This document shows, piece by piece, positions 11,623 through 23,211 of a stretch of 64,000 nucleotides of DNA; position 1 is the first letter of the stretch; each line of letters opens with the position of its first letter. Under the pieces are notes generated by a model, which was given only the letters and a program-made list of their open reading frames with translations, was not told the DNA's origin and did not search any database. This stretch comes from Ridgeia piscesae (Eukaryota > Annelida > Polychaeta > Sabellida > Siboglinidae): NCBI GenBank assembly GCA_025642075.2, contig JAODUO010000072.1, positions 267,001 to 331,000 of the forward strand, given 5' to 3'. The translations under genes were made by a program, and so were the position numbers.

Positions 11623-12171
11623 GTGGGTGGTTGTGTGTTCTGACCGAAGGCAGCATTGAATATATTGTTGGTTACTTGAATACTTGTTCTCTAACTGCAT
11701 GAAGACAATATTGAGCAAGTGTGTGACTTTTTATTCTTTAACTGAACGTTAATATTTCATTGATCTATTCAACATGTTGATAAAAAGGAGTTCTTACTTC
11801 AGTCTGACGTGAGGGCAGTGTTGAGATGGTGTGTGTTTGTGTGCGTGCATTCATGCGTGTGATTAGTCCCTCATCATTGACAACAGAAGTAACCAGACTA
11901 GCTTGCTTCTGCACAATAATGCTTGGAAAAATGATGGTTGCTATCTACAGGCCACTGCATTCGTTACTTATTACTTCACCTTCAGCCATCATGTTAAATA
12001 CCTGGGTAAATCTTGCACTCTGGCACTGATTCTGTGAAGACAGCCTGGTAGAAATCGTGTTTTGTTTCAGATAGGAGTATATTTTACATTTCTGCTTTAA
12101 TTAAAAAAAAACATTCTACATGAAATTGATATGATAGGTGAATTTTGACATTACCTTATAAAGATAAATAT

Positions 12172-12226
<55 letters not shown>

Positions 12227-12247
12227 CATACTTATACATACATACAT

Positions 12248-12310
<63 letters not shown>
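12172..12310. repeat. (TA)n with a (CATA)n interruption
   Basis: TA dinucleotide tracts at about 12172-12222 and 12257-12308, separated by CATACATACTTATACATACA-type repeats and a short CA run. It lies in the intron between exons c and d. Confidence 0.95.
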
Positions 12311-12311
<1 letters not shown>

Positions 12312-12929
12312 CATATGTGTGTAGATGTGCTCTCAATTACCTATGATATAATAAAATAATTTAAACAAAAATGTTTTTATATCTTTTCTGCTCTTTGATC
12401 CATGCCCTATTTACTTTGTATTTTTAAAACAGCCATTGCTTGTTTGCATGCATGCTTGTCACCATATGTTATACACACCTGTACGCATGCTTGCCAGCTC
12501 AGTGTAGTGGTTGAATTAGGAAGTGTGGACTGGTTGCAACACGCTGGAAGTACGATAAAAAACAACCGACCAAGTGAGAGCAATAAGTCATTGAACCTGC
12601 TGACACAGATGTGCATTGAGATAGAAGTTAATAAGGTGATGCAGTGTGCGTGTGATTGGTGACCTTAATGCCAGATGCTTCTCCCTGTCTCTCAGTGTAA
12701 AAGCATTCATCCTGAGAGATGTCAACAAACGCTGACAGGTCACAGCAGCAGAGAGGGGCTTTCTGTATGAGATGCCTTAGACATTATACGTAGCAGGCAT
12801 GTTGTCTTTGGGGCAGGTCAGGCAACAAGGAAACAACACAACAATGAAAGAGTAACTCACATAGGCCCTACATGTCATTGATTATGGAATATGTAGATTG
12901 AAACAAACTTTTCAGCAGCAGCAACACAG
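12311..12929. other. Intron sequence, no gene recognised
   Basis: Two overlapping short frames (12402-12662 + and 12407-12616 -) have no family signal. Nothing else seen. Confidence 0.5.
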
Positions 12930-14955
12930 GTGAAGAGTGAGTGAAGAGTGAGCGGTGGTGATGAGTGAGCGGTGGTGAAGAGTGAGTGAAGAGTGAGCGG
13001 TGGTGAAGAGTGAGTGAAGAGTGAGCGGTGGTGATGAGTGAGTGAAGAGTGAGCGGTGGTGATGAGTGAGTGAAGAGTGAGCGGTGGTGATGAGTGAGTG
13101 AAGAGTGAGCGGTGGTGATGAGTGAGTGAAGAGTGAGCGGTGGTGATGAGTGAGTGAAGAGTGAGCGGTGGTGAAGAGTGAGTGAAGAGTGAGCGGTGGT
13201 GATGAGTGAGTGAAGAGTGAGCGGTGGTGAAGAGTGAGCGGTGGTGAAGAGTGAGCGGTGGTGAAGATAGGGTGGTGAAGAGTGAGCGGTGGTGAAGAGT
13301 GAGCGGTGGTGAAGAGTGAGCGGTGGTGAAGAGTGAGTGAAGAGTGAGCGGTGGTGAAGAGTGAGTGAAGAGTGAGCGGTGGTGAAGAGTGAGCGGTGGT
13401 GAAGAGTGAGCGGTGGTGAAGAGTGAGCGGTGGTGAAGAGTGAGCGGTGGTGAAGAGTGAGCGGTGGTGATAGTGAGTGGTGGTGAAGAGTGAGCGGTGG
13501 TGAAGAGTGAGCGGTGGTGAAGAGTGAGCGGTGGTGAAGAGTGAGTGAAGAGTGAGTGGTGAAGAGTGAGCGGTGGTGAGAGTGAGTGAAGAGTGAGCGG
13601 TGGTGAGAGTGAGCGTGAAGAGTGAGCGGTGGTGAAGAGTGAGCGGTGGGAGAGTGAGCGGTGGTGAAGAGTGAGCGGTGGTGAAGAGTGAGCGGTGGTG
13701 AAGAGTGAGCGGTGGTGAAGAGTGAGCGGTGGTGAAGAGTGAGTGAAGAGTGAGCGGTGGTGATGAGTGAGTGAAGAGTGAGCGGTGGTGATGAGTGAGT
13801 GAAGAGTGAGCGGTGGTGAAGAGTGAGTGAAGAGAGTGAGCGGTGGTGATGAGTGAGTGAAGAGTGAGCGGTGGTGATGAGTGAGTGAAGAGTGAGCGGT
13901 GGTGATGAGTGAGTGAAGAGTGAGCGGTGGTGAAGAGTGAGTGAAGAGTGAGGTGGGTGATGAGTGAAGAGTGAGCGGTGGTGAAGAGTGAGCGGTGGTG
14001 AAGAGTGAGCGGTGGTGAAGAGTGAGCGGTGGTGAGAGTGAGCGGTGGTGAGAGTGAGCGGGAGAGTGAGGGTGGTGAAGAGTGACGGGGTGAGAGAGCT
14101 GGTGAAGAGTGAGTGGTGAAGAGTGGTGAAGAGTGAGCGGTGGTGAAGAGTGAGTGAAGAGTGAGCGGTGGTGAAGAGTGAGCGGTGGTGAAGAGTGAGG
14201 TGGTGAAGAGTGAGCGGTGGTGAAGAGTGAGCGGTGGTGAAGAGTGAGTGGTGGTGAAGAGTGAGTGAAGAGTGAGCGGTGGTGAAGAGTGAGCGGTGGT
14301 GAAGAGTGAGTGAAGAGTGAGCGGTGGTGAAGAGTGAGCGGTGGTGAAGAGTGAGCGGTGGTGAAGAGTGAGCGGTGGTGAAGAGTGAGCGGTGGTGAAG
14401 AGTGAGCGTGTGAAGAGTGAGCGGTGGTGAGTGAGTGGTGGTGAAGATGAGTGAGGGTAGAGTGAGTGAGTGGTGAAGAGTGAGCGGTGGTGAAGAGGAG
14501 GGGGAGAGTGAGCGGTGGTGAAGAGTGAGGTGGTGAAGAGTGAGCGGTGGTGAAGAGTGAGCGGTGGTGAAGAGTGAGCGGTGGTGAAGAGTGAGCGGTG
14601 GTGGTGAAGAGTGAGTGGTGGTGAAGAGTGAGTGGTGGTGTAGAGTGAGTGGTGGTGAAGAGTGAGTGGTGGTGAGAGTGAGGGTGTGATGAGTGAGTGG
14701 TGGTGTAGAGTGAGTGGTGTTGATGAGTGAGTGGTGGTGAAGAGTGAGTGGTGGTGATAGAGTGAGTGGTGGTGAAGAGTGAGTGGTGGTGAAGAGTGAG
14801 TGGTGGTGTAGAGTGAGTGGTGGTGAAGAGTGAGTGGTGGTGAAGAGTGAGTGGTGGTGTAGAGTGAGTGGTGGTGAAGAGTGAGTGGTGGTGAAGAGTG
14901 AGTGGTGGTGAAGAGTGAGTGGTGTTGATGAGTGAGTAGTGGTGAAGAGTGAATG
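12930..14955. repeat. 2-kb minisatellite, 17-bp unit with 28-bp higher-order form
   Basis: The basic unit is AGTGAGCGGTGGTGAAG. On the left it alternates with AGTGAGTGAAG, giving a 28-base compound unit. From about 14600 rightwards the GCGG variant is replaced by GTGG. The + strand is almost free of C except in the unit's single CG; the opposite strand gives two overlapping frames of more than 700 codons rich in H, S, T, P and L, which are artefacts of a stop-free repeat. It sits in the intron between exons c and d. Confidence 0.95.
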
Positions 14956-15064
14956 GTGATGAGGATTACAAGATGATGATAAGTGAACCATGATTGATGG
15001 ATGTGGTAATTGGGTGGTAATGAGTTGATTGTGATAATGGGATAATGAAGATGATAATGAATGG

Positions 15065-15087
15065 ATGATGATGATGATGATGATGAT
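15065..15087. repeat. (GAT)n microsatellite
   Basis: About seven GAT units close to the right edge of the 17-bp array. Confidence 0.9.
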
Positions 15088-15655
15088 GTGGGGTAAGTAA
15101 AGGGGCGATACACATGATGCTGCTACCATATTGTTTGTCTTGTATTTCTTGCAATACAACAAATGTGCTGTTACTGTCTATGTGTACAAATTGTGAGATG
15201 TTTACACATTTGACAAATGCGTGTTATTTCAAAAAGAAGTCACTTCTGTTCCTCAACAAACCTTTCCATGCATATCAAATATCATCCCATTCCTGATACT
15301 GTAAACAAGGAAGTGATTTCAACATTGTCCATTAGACAGAAAGCAACTTTCTTTATAGTTACTTTGAGCAAGATCCCAAACATTCGACTGCGTGACTGGA
15401 CATTAAAACAAACCCTGAATGATGTCATGTCCTGCACCTGAAATGTCTAACCCCAAATGTACATAGGTGCATTATGCCAGCCAGCTGTTTGTCCTCAATA
15501 AGAACTATTTCGGTATAATTACACAAGTGCAACATGTCCCGGAAACAATTTCATCTTGTAATCCACCGCCCAAGGTTGGAGCCTGTATTCGGATACGTCT
15601 GATGTTGGCACGATTCCTCAGTCGATCGTCTGACGTCGCCTACTTGTGCTTGTAG

Positions 15656-15826
15656 TGCTACAAGAAGTACACGGAGGCATATACGACGTATGAGAGTGAC
15701 GCGACTGTCTCCCAACTACCCCTCTGCTCCTACCACAACGCTCACAATGACTACCTGCTGCAACTGGAGGCCGTCAACGCTCAGGAGGACGTCTATCACG
15801 AGAATGTCCTGCCACAGATGCTCCAG
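15656..15826 (+). CDS. F-BAR gene exon d, end duplicated in tandem downstream
   Basis: Acceptor CTTGTAG, donor GTGAGT, phase 0 to 0, 57 codons. The peptide opens CYKKYTEAYTTYES (the lysine- and tyrosine-rich end of F-BAR helix 2) and contains HNAHNDYLLQLEAVNAQ and LPQML, the clearest family signature here: FCHSD2 and srGAP proteins have N-D/E-YLL-x-L-x-A-x-NA at the start of helix 3. The last 29 exon bases with the first 11 intron bases form the unit of a 17-copy tandem array that continues to 16477, so the exact 3' end used in mRNA is ambiguous. The first donor is chosen because it joins in phase to exon e. Confidence 0.87.
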
Positions 15827-16477
15827 GTGAGTCTGTCATGAGAATGTCCTGCCACAGATGCTCCAGGTGAGTCTATCGTGAGAATGTCCTGCCACAGATG
15901 GTCCATGTGAGTCTGTCATGAGCCTGTCCTGGTACAGGTGCTCCAGGTGAGTCTGTCACGAGACTGTCCTGCCACAGATGCTCAAGGTGAGCCTGTCATG
16001 AGCCTGTCCTGGTACAGGTGCTCCAGGTGAGTATGTCACGAGACTGTCCTGCCACAGATGCTCCAGGTGAGTCTATCACGAGAATGTCCTGCCACAGATG
16101 CTCCAGGTGAGTCTATCGTGAGAATGTCCTGCCACAGATGGTCCATGTGAGTGTGTCATGAGCCTGTCCTGGTACAGGTGCTCCAGGTGAGTCTGTCACG
16201 AGACTGTCCTGGTACAGGTGCTCCAGGTGAGTCTGTCACGAGACTGTCCTGGTACAGGTGCTCCAGATGAGTCTGTCAGGAGACTGTCCTGGTACAGGTG
16301 CTCCATGTGAGTCTGTCATGAGACTGTCCTGGTACAGGTGCTCCAGGTGAGTCTGTCACGAGACTGTCCTGGTACAGGTGCTCCAGGTGAGTCTGACACG
16401 AGACTGTCCTGGTACAGATGCTCCAGGTGAGTCAGTCACGAGATTGTCCTGGTACAGGTGCTCCAGGTGAGTCTACA
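15798..16477 (+). repeat. 17-copy array of a 40-bp unit built from an exon end and its splice donor
   Basis: The unit is the last 29 bases of exon d (GAGAATGTCCTGCCACAGATGCTCCAG at its end) plus the first 11 intron bases (GTGAGTCTGTC). Seventeen copies follow without gaps. Thirteen keep an AG|GTGAG donor; those at about 15901, 16141, 16261 and 16301 have lost it (CCATGTGAG or CCAGATGAG). Early copies keep CCTGCCACAGATG as in the exon; later ones carry CCTGGTACAGGTG. The period is 40, so use of successive donors would shift the reading frame. Confidence 0.93.
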
Positions 16478-17664
16478 GTGAGACTCCCTGTCACAGCCAC
16501 TCACAAATACACCAGGTAAATCTACCCAAAACCTGTCCTGTCAGTGTTCTTTGCTCTGGTAACACCAGTGTTGTGGTGACACAAGCCCCGTGGTGACATC
16601 AGTGTTATGGTGACACCAGTGACATCATTGCACCTGTGCAGGGTTTTATTTTGAGACATTGTGAGAAATTATGTAGTAGCGTTTCCATTTTGCATGTTAG
16701 TTATTGCGTAAGGCCACACACTCTCGTCATGAAGACTCTTCACATCAGTATATCAACAATTTAACATGTCAGGGGTGTTTATGCGTCACTTAATTTCTCT
16801 GGTTTTCCTTACAATGTGCTAAGAGGTATTGAACTGACTGTTGAGTTCAGAAATAATGGCCTGGCCCCAATGCATCATATATTAGGTGTGCTGTCACACT
16901 GACTCTCATCGCTCAGACTAATTCATCATCTGGGGAGCAATTTCTCACTTGTGCTAATTTGCTGGAATCACTCGCTCACCACTTGAGCTCTGTGCGACTC
17001 TCTTTGGCAGATAAACACAATTGTTTGTCCGAAAGATGGTCATTTCATACACTATGAACTTGTGAACTGTAGCCAGAGCCTAGAATTGTGTTCAGGTGAT
17101 TTCTGAGGACACAGTGGAGGAGTGTTTGGAGTGTTCGTATCCGAGTGTTTGGCCATCCCGATATCATTGATTATTTAATGACCAGATGTGGTTGAACCTT
17201 TGCGTTCTCATTTATATCGTAATTATGTTGAGTAGATTATGATGATTTCAGTAAGGTCACTTGCATAAAATAATCATGGTTCAGTTTTAGATATAAAGCT
17301 AATATATAAACTAACACTTGCCTGATGTCACTCAATAGTTTTTTGGTTTTAATCCGCCAGTGTTTAAAAACCTATCTTCAAAACTGCCTATCCTCCCAAA
17401 GATTCCTAGCACCTTCATCCATCCATCGACAACTCTGGCATTGTTATATGATTACGAGTTTGTTTAATCCGGTGGTTTTGTTGCGCCACTGAGCTTGATC
17501 TTCAATGATATTGGTGCATAAGAAGTCATCATCATCATAAACTAGCCATGATTCCAAGTCCACTTAGAACGCAGGATCGTCACATATAAAATGTGATAAC
17601 AATTTATTTTACTTATCTCAATGGAAGTCAATTGTTAGGGTCAGTGACAGCACATGTACATGTA
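16478..17664. other. Intron sequence, no gene recognised
   Basis: Short local repetition of 'gtggtgacacca' at 16560-16630. Otherwise unique-looking DNA with no supported gene. Confidence 0.5.
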
Positions 17665-17852
17665 TGTTCACTCTTTGTTGCTCCAGTTCCCTCAGCAGTA
17701 TGAATGAGTATCTGGCTATAGACAGTGGTGGATATTTATGGACGAATAGTGGACAAATAGTCTTCACGTATTAATTGCAGTGTGGCTGGATGCTTCCTAG
17801 AGAAGTTGAGATGGTGTTTGATTGAACAAGTCTGCCAGATAGTATAAAGGGA
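17665..17852 (+). mobile_element. SINE body, second copy
   Basis: Matches the 7048-7370 element from GTTCACTC through AGTATGAATGAGTATCTGGC, CAGTGTGGCTGGATGCTTCC and GTTGAGATGGTGTT. The tRNA-like head is missing or unrecognisable. Same strand as the gene. Confidence 0.75.
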
Positions 17853-18970
17853 TAACAATTTACCATTAACTTTTTACTTTCATTGTAGTGTTCTTGTTTT
17901 CCAAATGAGAGGACATTCCCTCCAGTATAAGTTTATTCACCATAAAGGTAGATTGTTTGGTTATAATTATACTAACTCTGCCACTGATACTCTGCATGGT
18001 GATGCTTGTCTAAATGCATACTGCAGGGTTCAATGTTTTGTTCTGCGACAAAATCGTTGGGTAATGTATATGTGAGTATCCATGTTTTTGCAACGTCCCA
18101 AAGTGTGCCAAACTCATCATGTAATAGCAGTGCTACACCTCACAGAAGTCACACGCTTGTTATAATCTTACACACGATGAGTAATACGTCAGAACAACTG
18201 CACGGTTAGTGACCCTGGCCACAAGCTTGTGAGAAACATGACATAATCCACAGTCATCGAAGTTACCTTTCTGTTATCACTGATAACCAGGACATGACAG
18301 TTATTTTAATTTGACTCATTACTATTCAAATGCACTAAAAGGTCATAAAACTTTACTTCACTGTTTCAGTCTGATTATAAAAAGTGGTGCTCGTTGAAGG
18401 GTGACAGTTGCCACCAAATTGGGGATTTTTCATCCACAGTACACTACAAACTCAGAGTAACATTTCTGCTCAGTTAAAAAATGGCTGCTTGCAGTATACC
18501 GTATTCCTAATTCAAATGCTCCAGTAAGATTAATCCCAGACTGGTGCAGCAGTTGCCCACTGCCTATAGTATTATAGTGCTACCACAGACAACCACAGCA
18601 CATGTAATTGCATATCTGTTGGCATGTAATATGATGTACAAACTACAAATACACCTACATGTCTTTGAAATATATATACACCATGATGGTCACTTACTTT
18701 CTGGACATAAGTGGAATGTAAATGGAAGCGTGTTTTTGTCGTTTCCAATCTGCGGCCTTTGTTAGTAGTGTGGCAATGTTGGTATATATAATACATATCG
18801 GTAGTTGATTGTTAAAAGCTCCAAAAAGAGACTTTTCCTGGTGTTATCAACTTGGCAGCTTTGACAGGAGAGCTTGAAATCATGCAGCAAGCTAAACAGT
18901 GCTGCCACCTGGTGGACTACAAGATGGGTCGATTGCTGACATACAGATACAGTATATGTACTAATTATGT
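17853..18970. other. Intron sequence, no gene recognised
   Basis: No supported gene. Small frames on both strands at 18544-18796 overlap each other and show no family signal. Confidence 0.5.
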
Positions 18971-18975
18971 ATGCA

Positions 18976-19035
18976 CGGGGCGGGGTGGGGTGGGGTGGGG
19001 CGGTTGGGGTAGGGTGGGGCGGGGTGGGGTGGTGG
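18976..19035 (+). repeat. (GGGGT)n G-rich tract
   Basis: About eleven blocks of three or four G separated by one to three bases (GGGGTGGGGTGGGGTGGGGC). The spacing meets the usual G-quadruplex rule on the coding strand of the intron. Confidence 0.9.
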
Positions 19036-19781
19036 GTGAGGGAGACACTGGTTCTTGTCATATGAAATAAGTGTCTTGATTTGTAACAGGGAATATGGCC
19101 ATATATGCCAGGCAGTTTTCCCAGATTAAATGTTTTAGTTGACAATTGCAAGTGCCAGAGATGGTAAAATCCCTTGTGCATGGATACATGATGTTGCTGT
19201 TTTGGATGACATGTGATAGGGAGCATCGCGTGGTAGTTGATGTTTTGGTTGGGAAATTACATAAATTGGCCAGTTTTATCCAACAGGTTGGGAGTCTAGA
19301 AGAATCTATATAGGAATATGCTAAGTTTAGTCATGTAGATGGATCACATGCCAAGTGCTGGAGTCCACTTGCTTCTTTCTGTGTTCAGCCCCATCCTTGT
19401 TGGCATATCATGTACCAATTGGAGTGGATTTGAGAAAACATACAATGATGGTTATCTAGAATAATTTACTTACATTTTTATGTAAAGGTGTTACTTGGCA
19501 ATCAACTGTATGGCATACCTTTCTGGGGGGTCTTCCCATAGTTCAGTGGGAAATTACCAACATCCTGAGAGTGCCAAGATCAAAATACTCTCATTGTGAT
19601 AATGAACAAGTTTGCTCCATTTGCGGGTGTAATTAAGTAAAAGTTACTACAGTGACAGATGTACACCAAGTTGGACAAATTACTTACTTTGACGTTTTAT
19701 CTGCCTTTAACAGTCTTCACCAGGAACTGTTCTGCTCACCATGTTGTGTGGCCAGTGTAAAAGGCGAACCATCTGTTGGGT

Positions 19782-19876
19782 TGGTGTTGGTGTTGGTGTT
19801 GATGTTGATGTTGATGTTGATGTTGATGTTGATGTTGATGTTGATGTTGATGTTGATGTTGATGTTGATGTTGATG
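19782..19876. repeat. (GATGTT)n hexanucleotide array next to a splice acceptor
   Basis: Starts as GGTGTT units and becomes GATGTT for about 13 units, ending about 21 bases before exon e. Open frames reading Val-Asp, Leu-Met or Asn-Ile repeats here are artefacts. Confidence 0.92.
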
Positions 19877-19897
19877 ATTACTGTCTGTGTGTTGCAG

Positions 19898-19978
19898 GAA
19901 CTAGAAGACATTCACACCGACCTGTCAAACACACTGAACAGTTCACTGACGAGTCATTGTCTTCTACTTTCTAACAAA
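19898..19978 (+). CDS. F-BAR gene exon e
   Basis: Acceptor TGTTGCAG, donor GTAAGT, phase 0 to 0, 27 codons, beginning ELEDIHTDLSNTLNSSLTSH. It continues the F-BAR helix from exon d. The polypyrimidine tract is unusual: a hexanucleotide (GATGTT)n array ends about 20 bases before the acceptor. Confidence 0.82.
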
Positions 19979-20029
19979 GTAAGTGTTTTTACTCCAGCGG
20001 TTTGTGTATATGAAGAGCAAAGCAGTCAG

Positions 20030-20185
20030 ATAATCAGTCCTTAGGGCTGCTCAAAGTGCTTTACAGTTTACCCTCTAAACCATCTCAACTTGTCTGGGAA
20101 GCATGCAGCAATGCCATAATTATTGCATGAAATGAAGATTATTCGTACACAAACATCTACCTCTGTCTAGAGCCTGTCTATATGT
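20030..20185 (-). mobile_element. SINE body, third copy, reverse orientation
   Basis: Reads on the minus strand. CAGTCCTTAGGGCTGCTCAA at the left corresponds to the SINE 3' end. AACCATCTCAACTTGTCTGG and GAAGATTATTCGTACACAAA match the reverse complement of the 7048 element. It lies just after exon e. Confidence 0.75.
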
Positions 20186-21735
20186 GAAATAAAAAGATTA
20201 CATTGCATTTCCCTTTTTTAAACTAAATACACACTTTGCTGAAGAGATTGCATATTTGCACAAAAACTGATGCCATCTTTACAGTTTATTAAGGATTACA
20301 ACATTGCTGTGGACATTTTCAAATGTTTCATTCCGTGATGAAAAGTTCTGCACTGAAATTTGAAGTGGACATTTTTGTTTGTACATGTTCATAAATGGAA
20401 TCTTTGACGACTTTTTATCATATTGAATTCACATTTCCCCACATGACAGTTATTTTATTGCATTTAAAAACAGTTACATTTTATGAATAATTCAATACAA
20501 TATGTTATATCAATTAACTCAGGCGATATTCTTGAAACCCCAGGTGGTCTATGACCAGATCCACCTAAGTTGTTCAAATTTGCAGATGCGACAATAATAA
20601 AATAAATGATTACTAGGCATCATAATGAACTATTATCTAAACCGAACTAACAGTCTGTGTCCTGCCATCTATGAACATCCTCTTGATATTTCAGCTTGAT
20701 TTAAGATCCGGTGTGTTTGCTATTTCCTAGAAATTCTGCCAACTTGGGACTTCACACTTGGATTATTTCCAGGAAAGCAAACTTAAGAAAATACCCCAGA
20801 GAATGGCTTTAATGTTATAATACTTTCATCAAATTGTGATTTTAGTTATTTATTAATGACTCTTTGTTTGATTAAATTTACATTTTATGACATCAAGTAT
20901 GGATTATATTAAGTTATTATTTCATACTCTAGACTGACGATTAGGTCGCGGCTCCAATTTGCTGTAAAGTTATGGGGAGTAGACAAGAGATAAATCAGTA
21001 TTAGGACAAAGGTCTGGCCATCAAACTTGTCTGTCTACATTGTGGCACCAGCCTGTGATAAAGTTATGCGTTACATAACACTTCAGTGGGGATGTATTGT
21101 GACTTATAGCCGGATAAATCTACAGTGCATTGCCGGTTTGCTACAGAATAAGTGGTTGGCAACGTGTGAGAGATACAGAGTTGATGGGATATTGGAAAGC
21201 CCAGTGCAACATGTAGAGATTTTAAATCTCGTGGGGCATTGGAACTCTAAGAAATGATATATGGGACTTGGAGAGATACATAGACTCATGTGGCTGTGTT
21301 GCAAATACAAGATATTGGAAGGTAAGGGAGAATTTATCCTGAATTCAGGACAAAACATGACGGACATTTTAGTTGCTTGCTCTACACGAGGCTCACTACA
21401 AATTCACTATTTTAAAATAAGATAACCAGGACAGTTTATTTAAGATTATGCAGAAATGTTTAGAATTACTATTATAAAACTATTATTTTCAGTGTACCAG
21501 CTGGAGATAGCACCCATTTTCCAGGCATAACTGACAATATCTATGACTTTTTAAGACCCTTTTATGCTCCTTATTGTTTTACCCGTCCATCAATATTTCT
21601 ACCCGTCTACAATGGGTTTTACTTATCCAAATGGTGGGTGGACGGGTCTCTGCATAGAGCTATGGTGAGCACCCTGTGATAGCTGTTTATTACCCTTGTA
21701 GTACATATGGCACTCACAAGGATTATGAACGCCAT
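20186..21735. other. Intron sequence, no gene recognised
   Basis: AT-rich, no supported gene or array. Overlapping frames at 21027-21367 on both strands lack any family signal. Confidence 0.5.
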
Positions 21736-21850
21736 GCATGGCTCAGGGGTAGAGCTTCAGACTCTCGACTAAGAGATTACCCAGGTTTGAATCCTGTTCT
21801 GCTGTGTTAAAACCTTGGGCAATTTATTTTCTAATTTTGTGACTTCAACA
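21736..21850 (+). mobile_element. SINE tRNA-like head
   Basis: Best-preserved polymerase III promoter of the family: A box TGGCTCAGGGG at 21740 and B box GGTTTGAATCC at 21784, with ACTCTCGACTAAGAGATTAC between them as the anticodon-arm remnant. TTGGGCAATTTATTT follows, as in the 60690 copy. The body is missing. It is not a functional tRNA, since no acceptor stem pairs. Confidence 0.78.
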
Positions 21851-22742
21851 ATGTGTGCATGCATGCATGCATTTGTACGTGCATGTGTGCATGCAGGACT
21901 TACTAACTACAGCATAACATTTATTCCTCATAATAAAAAAGGCCACACATCCCGGAGAGGTCAGTGATTTTCAACGTGTTGTAGTAGAAAGCACCAAATC
22001 AGTGTTTCCGTCCTGTGCCAATTAACCTGTAGCCTGGGTGTGGGTGTTGCGTGGTTATCAAACGGCGACCCCCACGCAATGTGGGCCGATGCCAAACTGA
22101 CATCCCTGTCTACCAACACATATGGCCATGTGTCTTTGGGTGCATGTACCTGGTAGGTGCACTGCACGCACTGGCACTAGGATAATTACTGCTAAAACCC
22201 TTCACCAGTATTTCAGTTTTGTCATACCCTGGACTAATTAACTGGTGACTAGTTTTCTGTCGAGAATTCATAGCATATAGAAGTAAAATTACCACATAAT
22301 TTAAGTGCAACTCAGAAAATTCCCAACTCCATTTGTTCATATGGATTGCTAAGAAATTCACAGATGCACAAAACAGAATCTAAGATATTAATTATTTACC
22401 CTAGTTACGTCTACTAAAAACTGAATACTGTTAAAATTGGTGTAAAAGATTTTAGTTATGAAGAAACCAGGGAAACTCTAGTACTTATTCCTCTGAAGTT
22501 ACTTTGGGACTAGAGATTATCATACACAAAATTTATATTCACAAATGGTTGATATTGGCTTAAATTTACCTATTTTTCCTCGTCAATGTCCATTTCAACC
22601 AGAAACAAGGGTAAGTAGTTGCCTTGCATCTGCAGGTCATATAGTCACTTTCAGGTGCTCCAGCCTGACGCCAGTGGGAATTTCTGCAACTTTGCAGGCA
22701 GCACGCTTTGATTACCAGCATTTAAAAAAACCTCCGTTGTAG
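21851..22742. other. Intron sequence, no gene recognised
   Basis: Contains a short GCAT microsatellite at about 21855-21895. A donor-like AAGGGTAAGTAG at 22609 is preceded by a short open stretch but has no matching acceptor or phase. Confidence 0.5.
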
Positions 22743-22916
22743 GCCCAAGAACAGAACCGACGGTTTGAAGGTATTCTCAGCCTATGCAAACATGTGAATT
22801 CGAAGACAGATGTGAACGTGTTCCTGTCATCTCTGCATCCTGAAGTGTTGCCGTACTCAGCAAAACATTTCACGTTTTCACCACCCGCTCAAGCTGACCA
22901 CGCGCAAGTGGCGGAG
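22743..22916 (+). CDS. F-BAR gene exon f
   Basis: Acceptor GTTGTAG, donor GTGAGT, phase 0 to 0, 58 codons. The peptide starts AQEQNRRFEGILSLCKHVNS and later has HFTFSPP. The step from a long helix to 'F-x-F-x-P' is the usual end of an F-BAR domain, as in srGAP 'KFEFQP' and FCHSD2 'PFQFQP'. This marks the probable C-terminal border of the F-BAR module. Confidence 0.85.
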
Positions 22917-23211
22917 GTGAGTGCGAGCAGACCACCACAAGCATGCCGTAAAGTTCCCATGGTCTTCAGACGTCAGCAATTTTGTTCGAAATGTTATTCC
23001 ACGTCATAAATATAAAAGAAATAAGTCAAAAGATCTCATTAGTCTCCTGCTCCTCGCTGTTATCTGAGGTAAGGCTCAGGTTTTCATGACAGCAAATTTC
23101 CCTGTTTTATTGTCCTCTTTTATTGTCCGTTGTCTTCCTACGTTATCAGTTGGTGCCCTTTATTCAGTTTCTGTACCGGTTTTCTGTTGCCTGGTGTCTC
23201 TCTGCCAAGTG

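Noticed and set aside
12868..15162. Open frames of 764 and 733 codons on the minus strand, rich in H, S, T, P and L
   Set aside because: They are translations of the 17-bp minisatellite in different frames; the repeat simply lacks stop words. No start context, domain or splice support.
21736..21825. A functional tRNA gene
   Set aside because: A and B boxes are present but no acceptor stem pairs, and the tail matches the SINE family.
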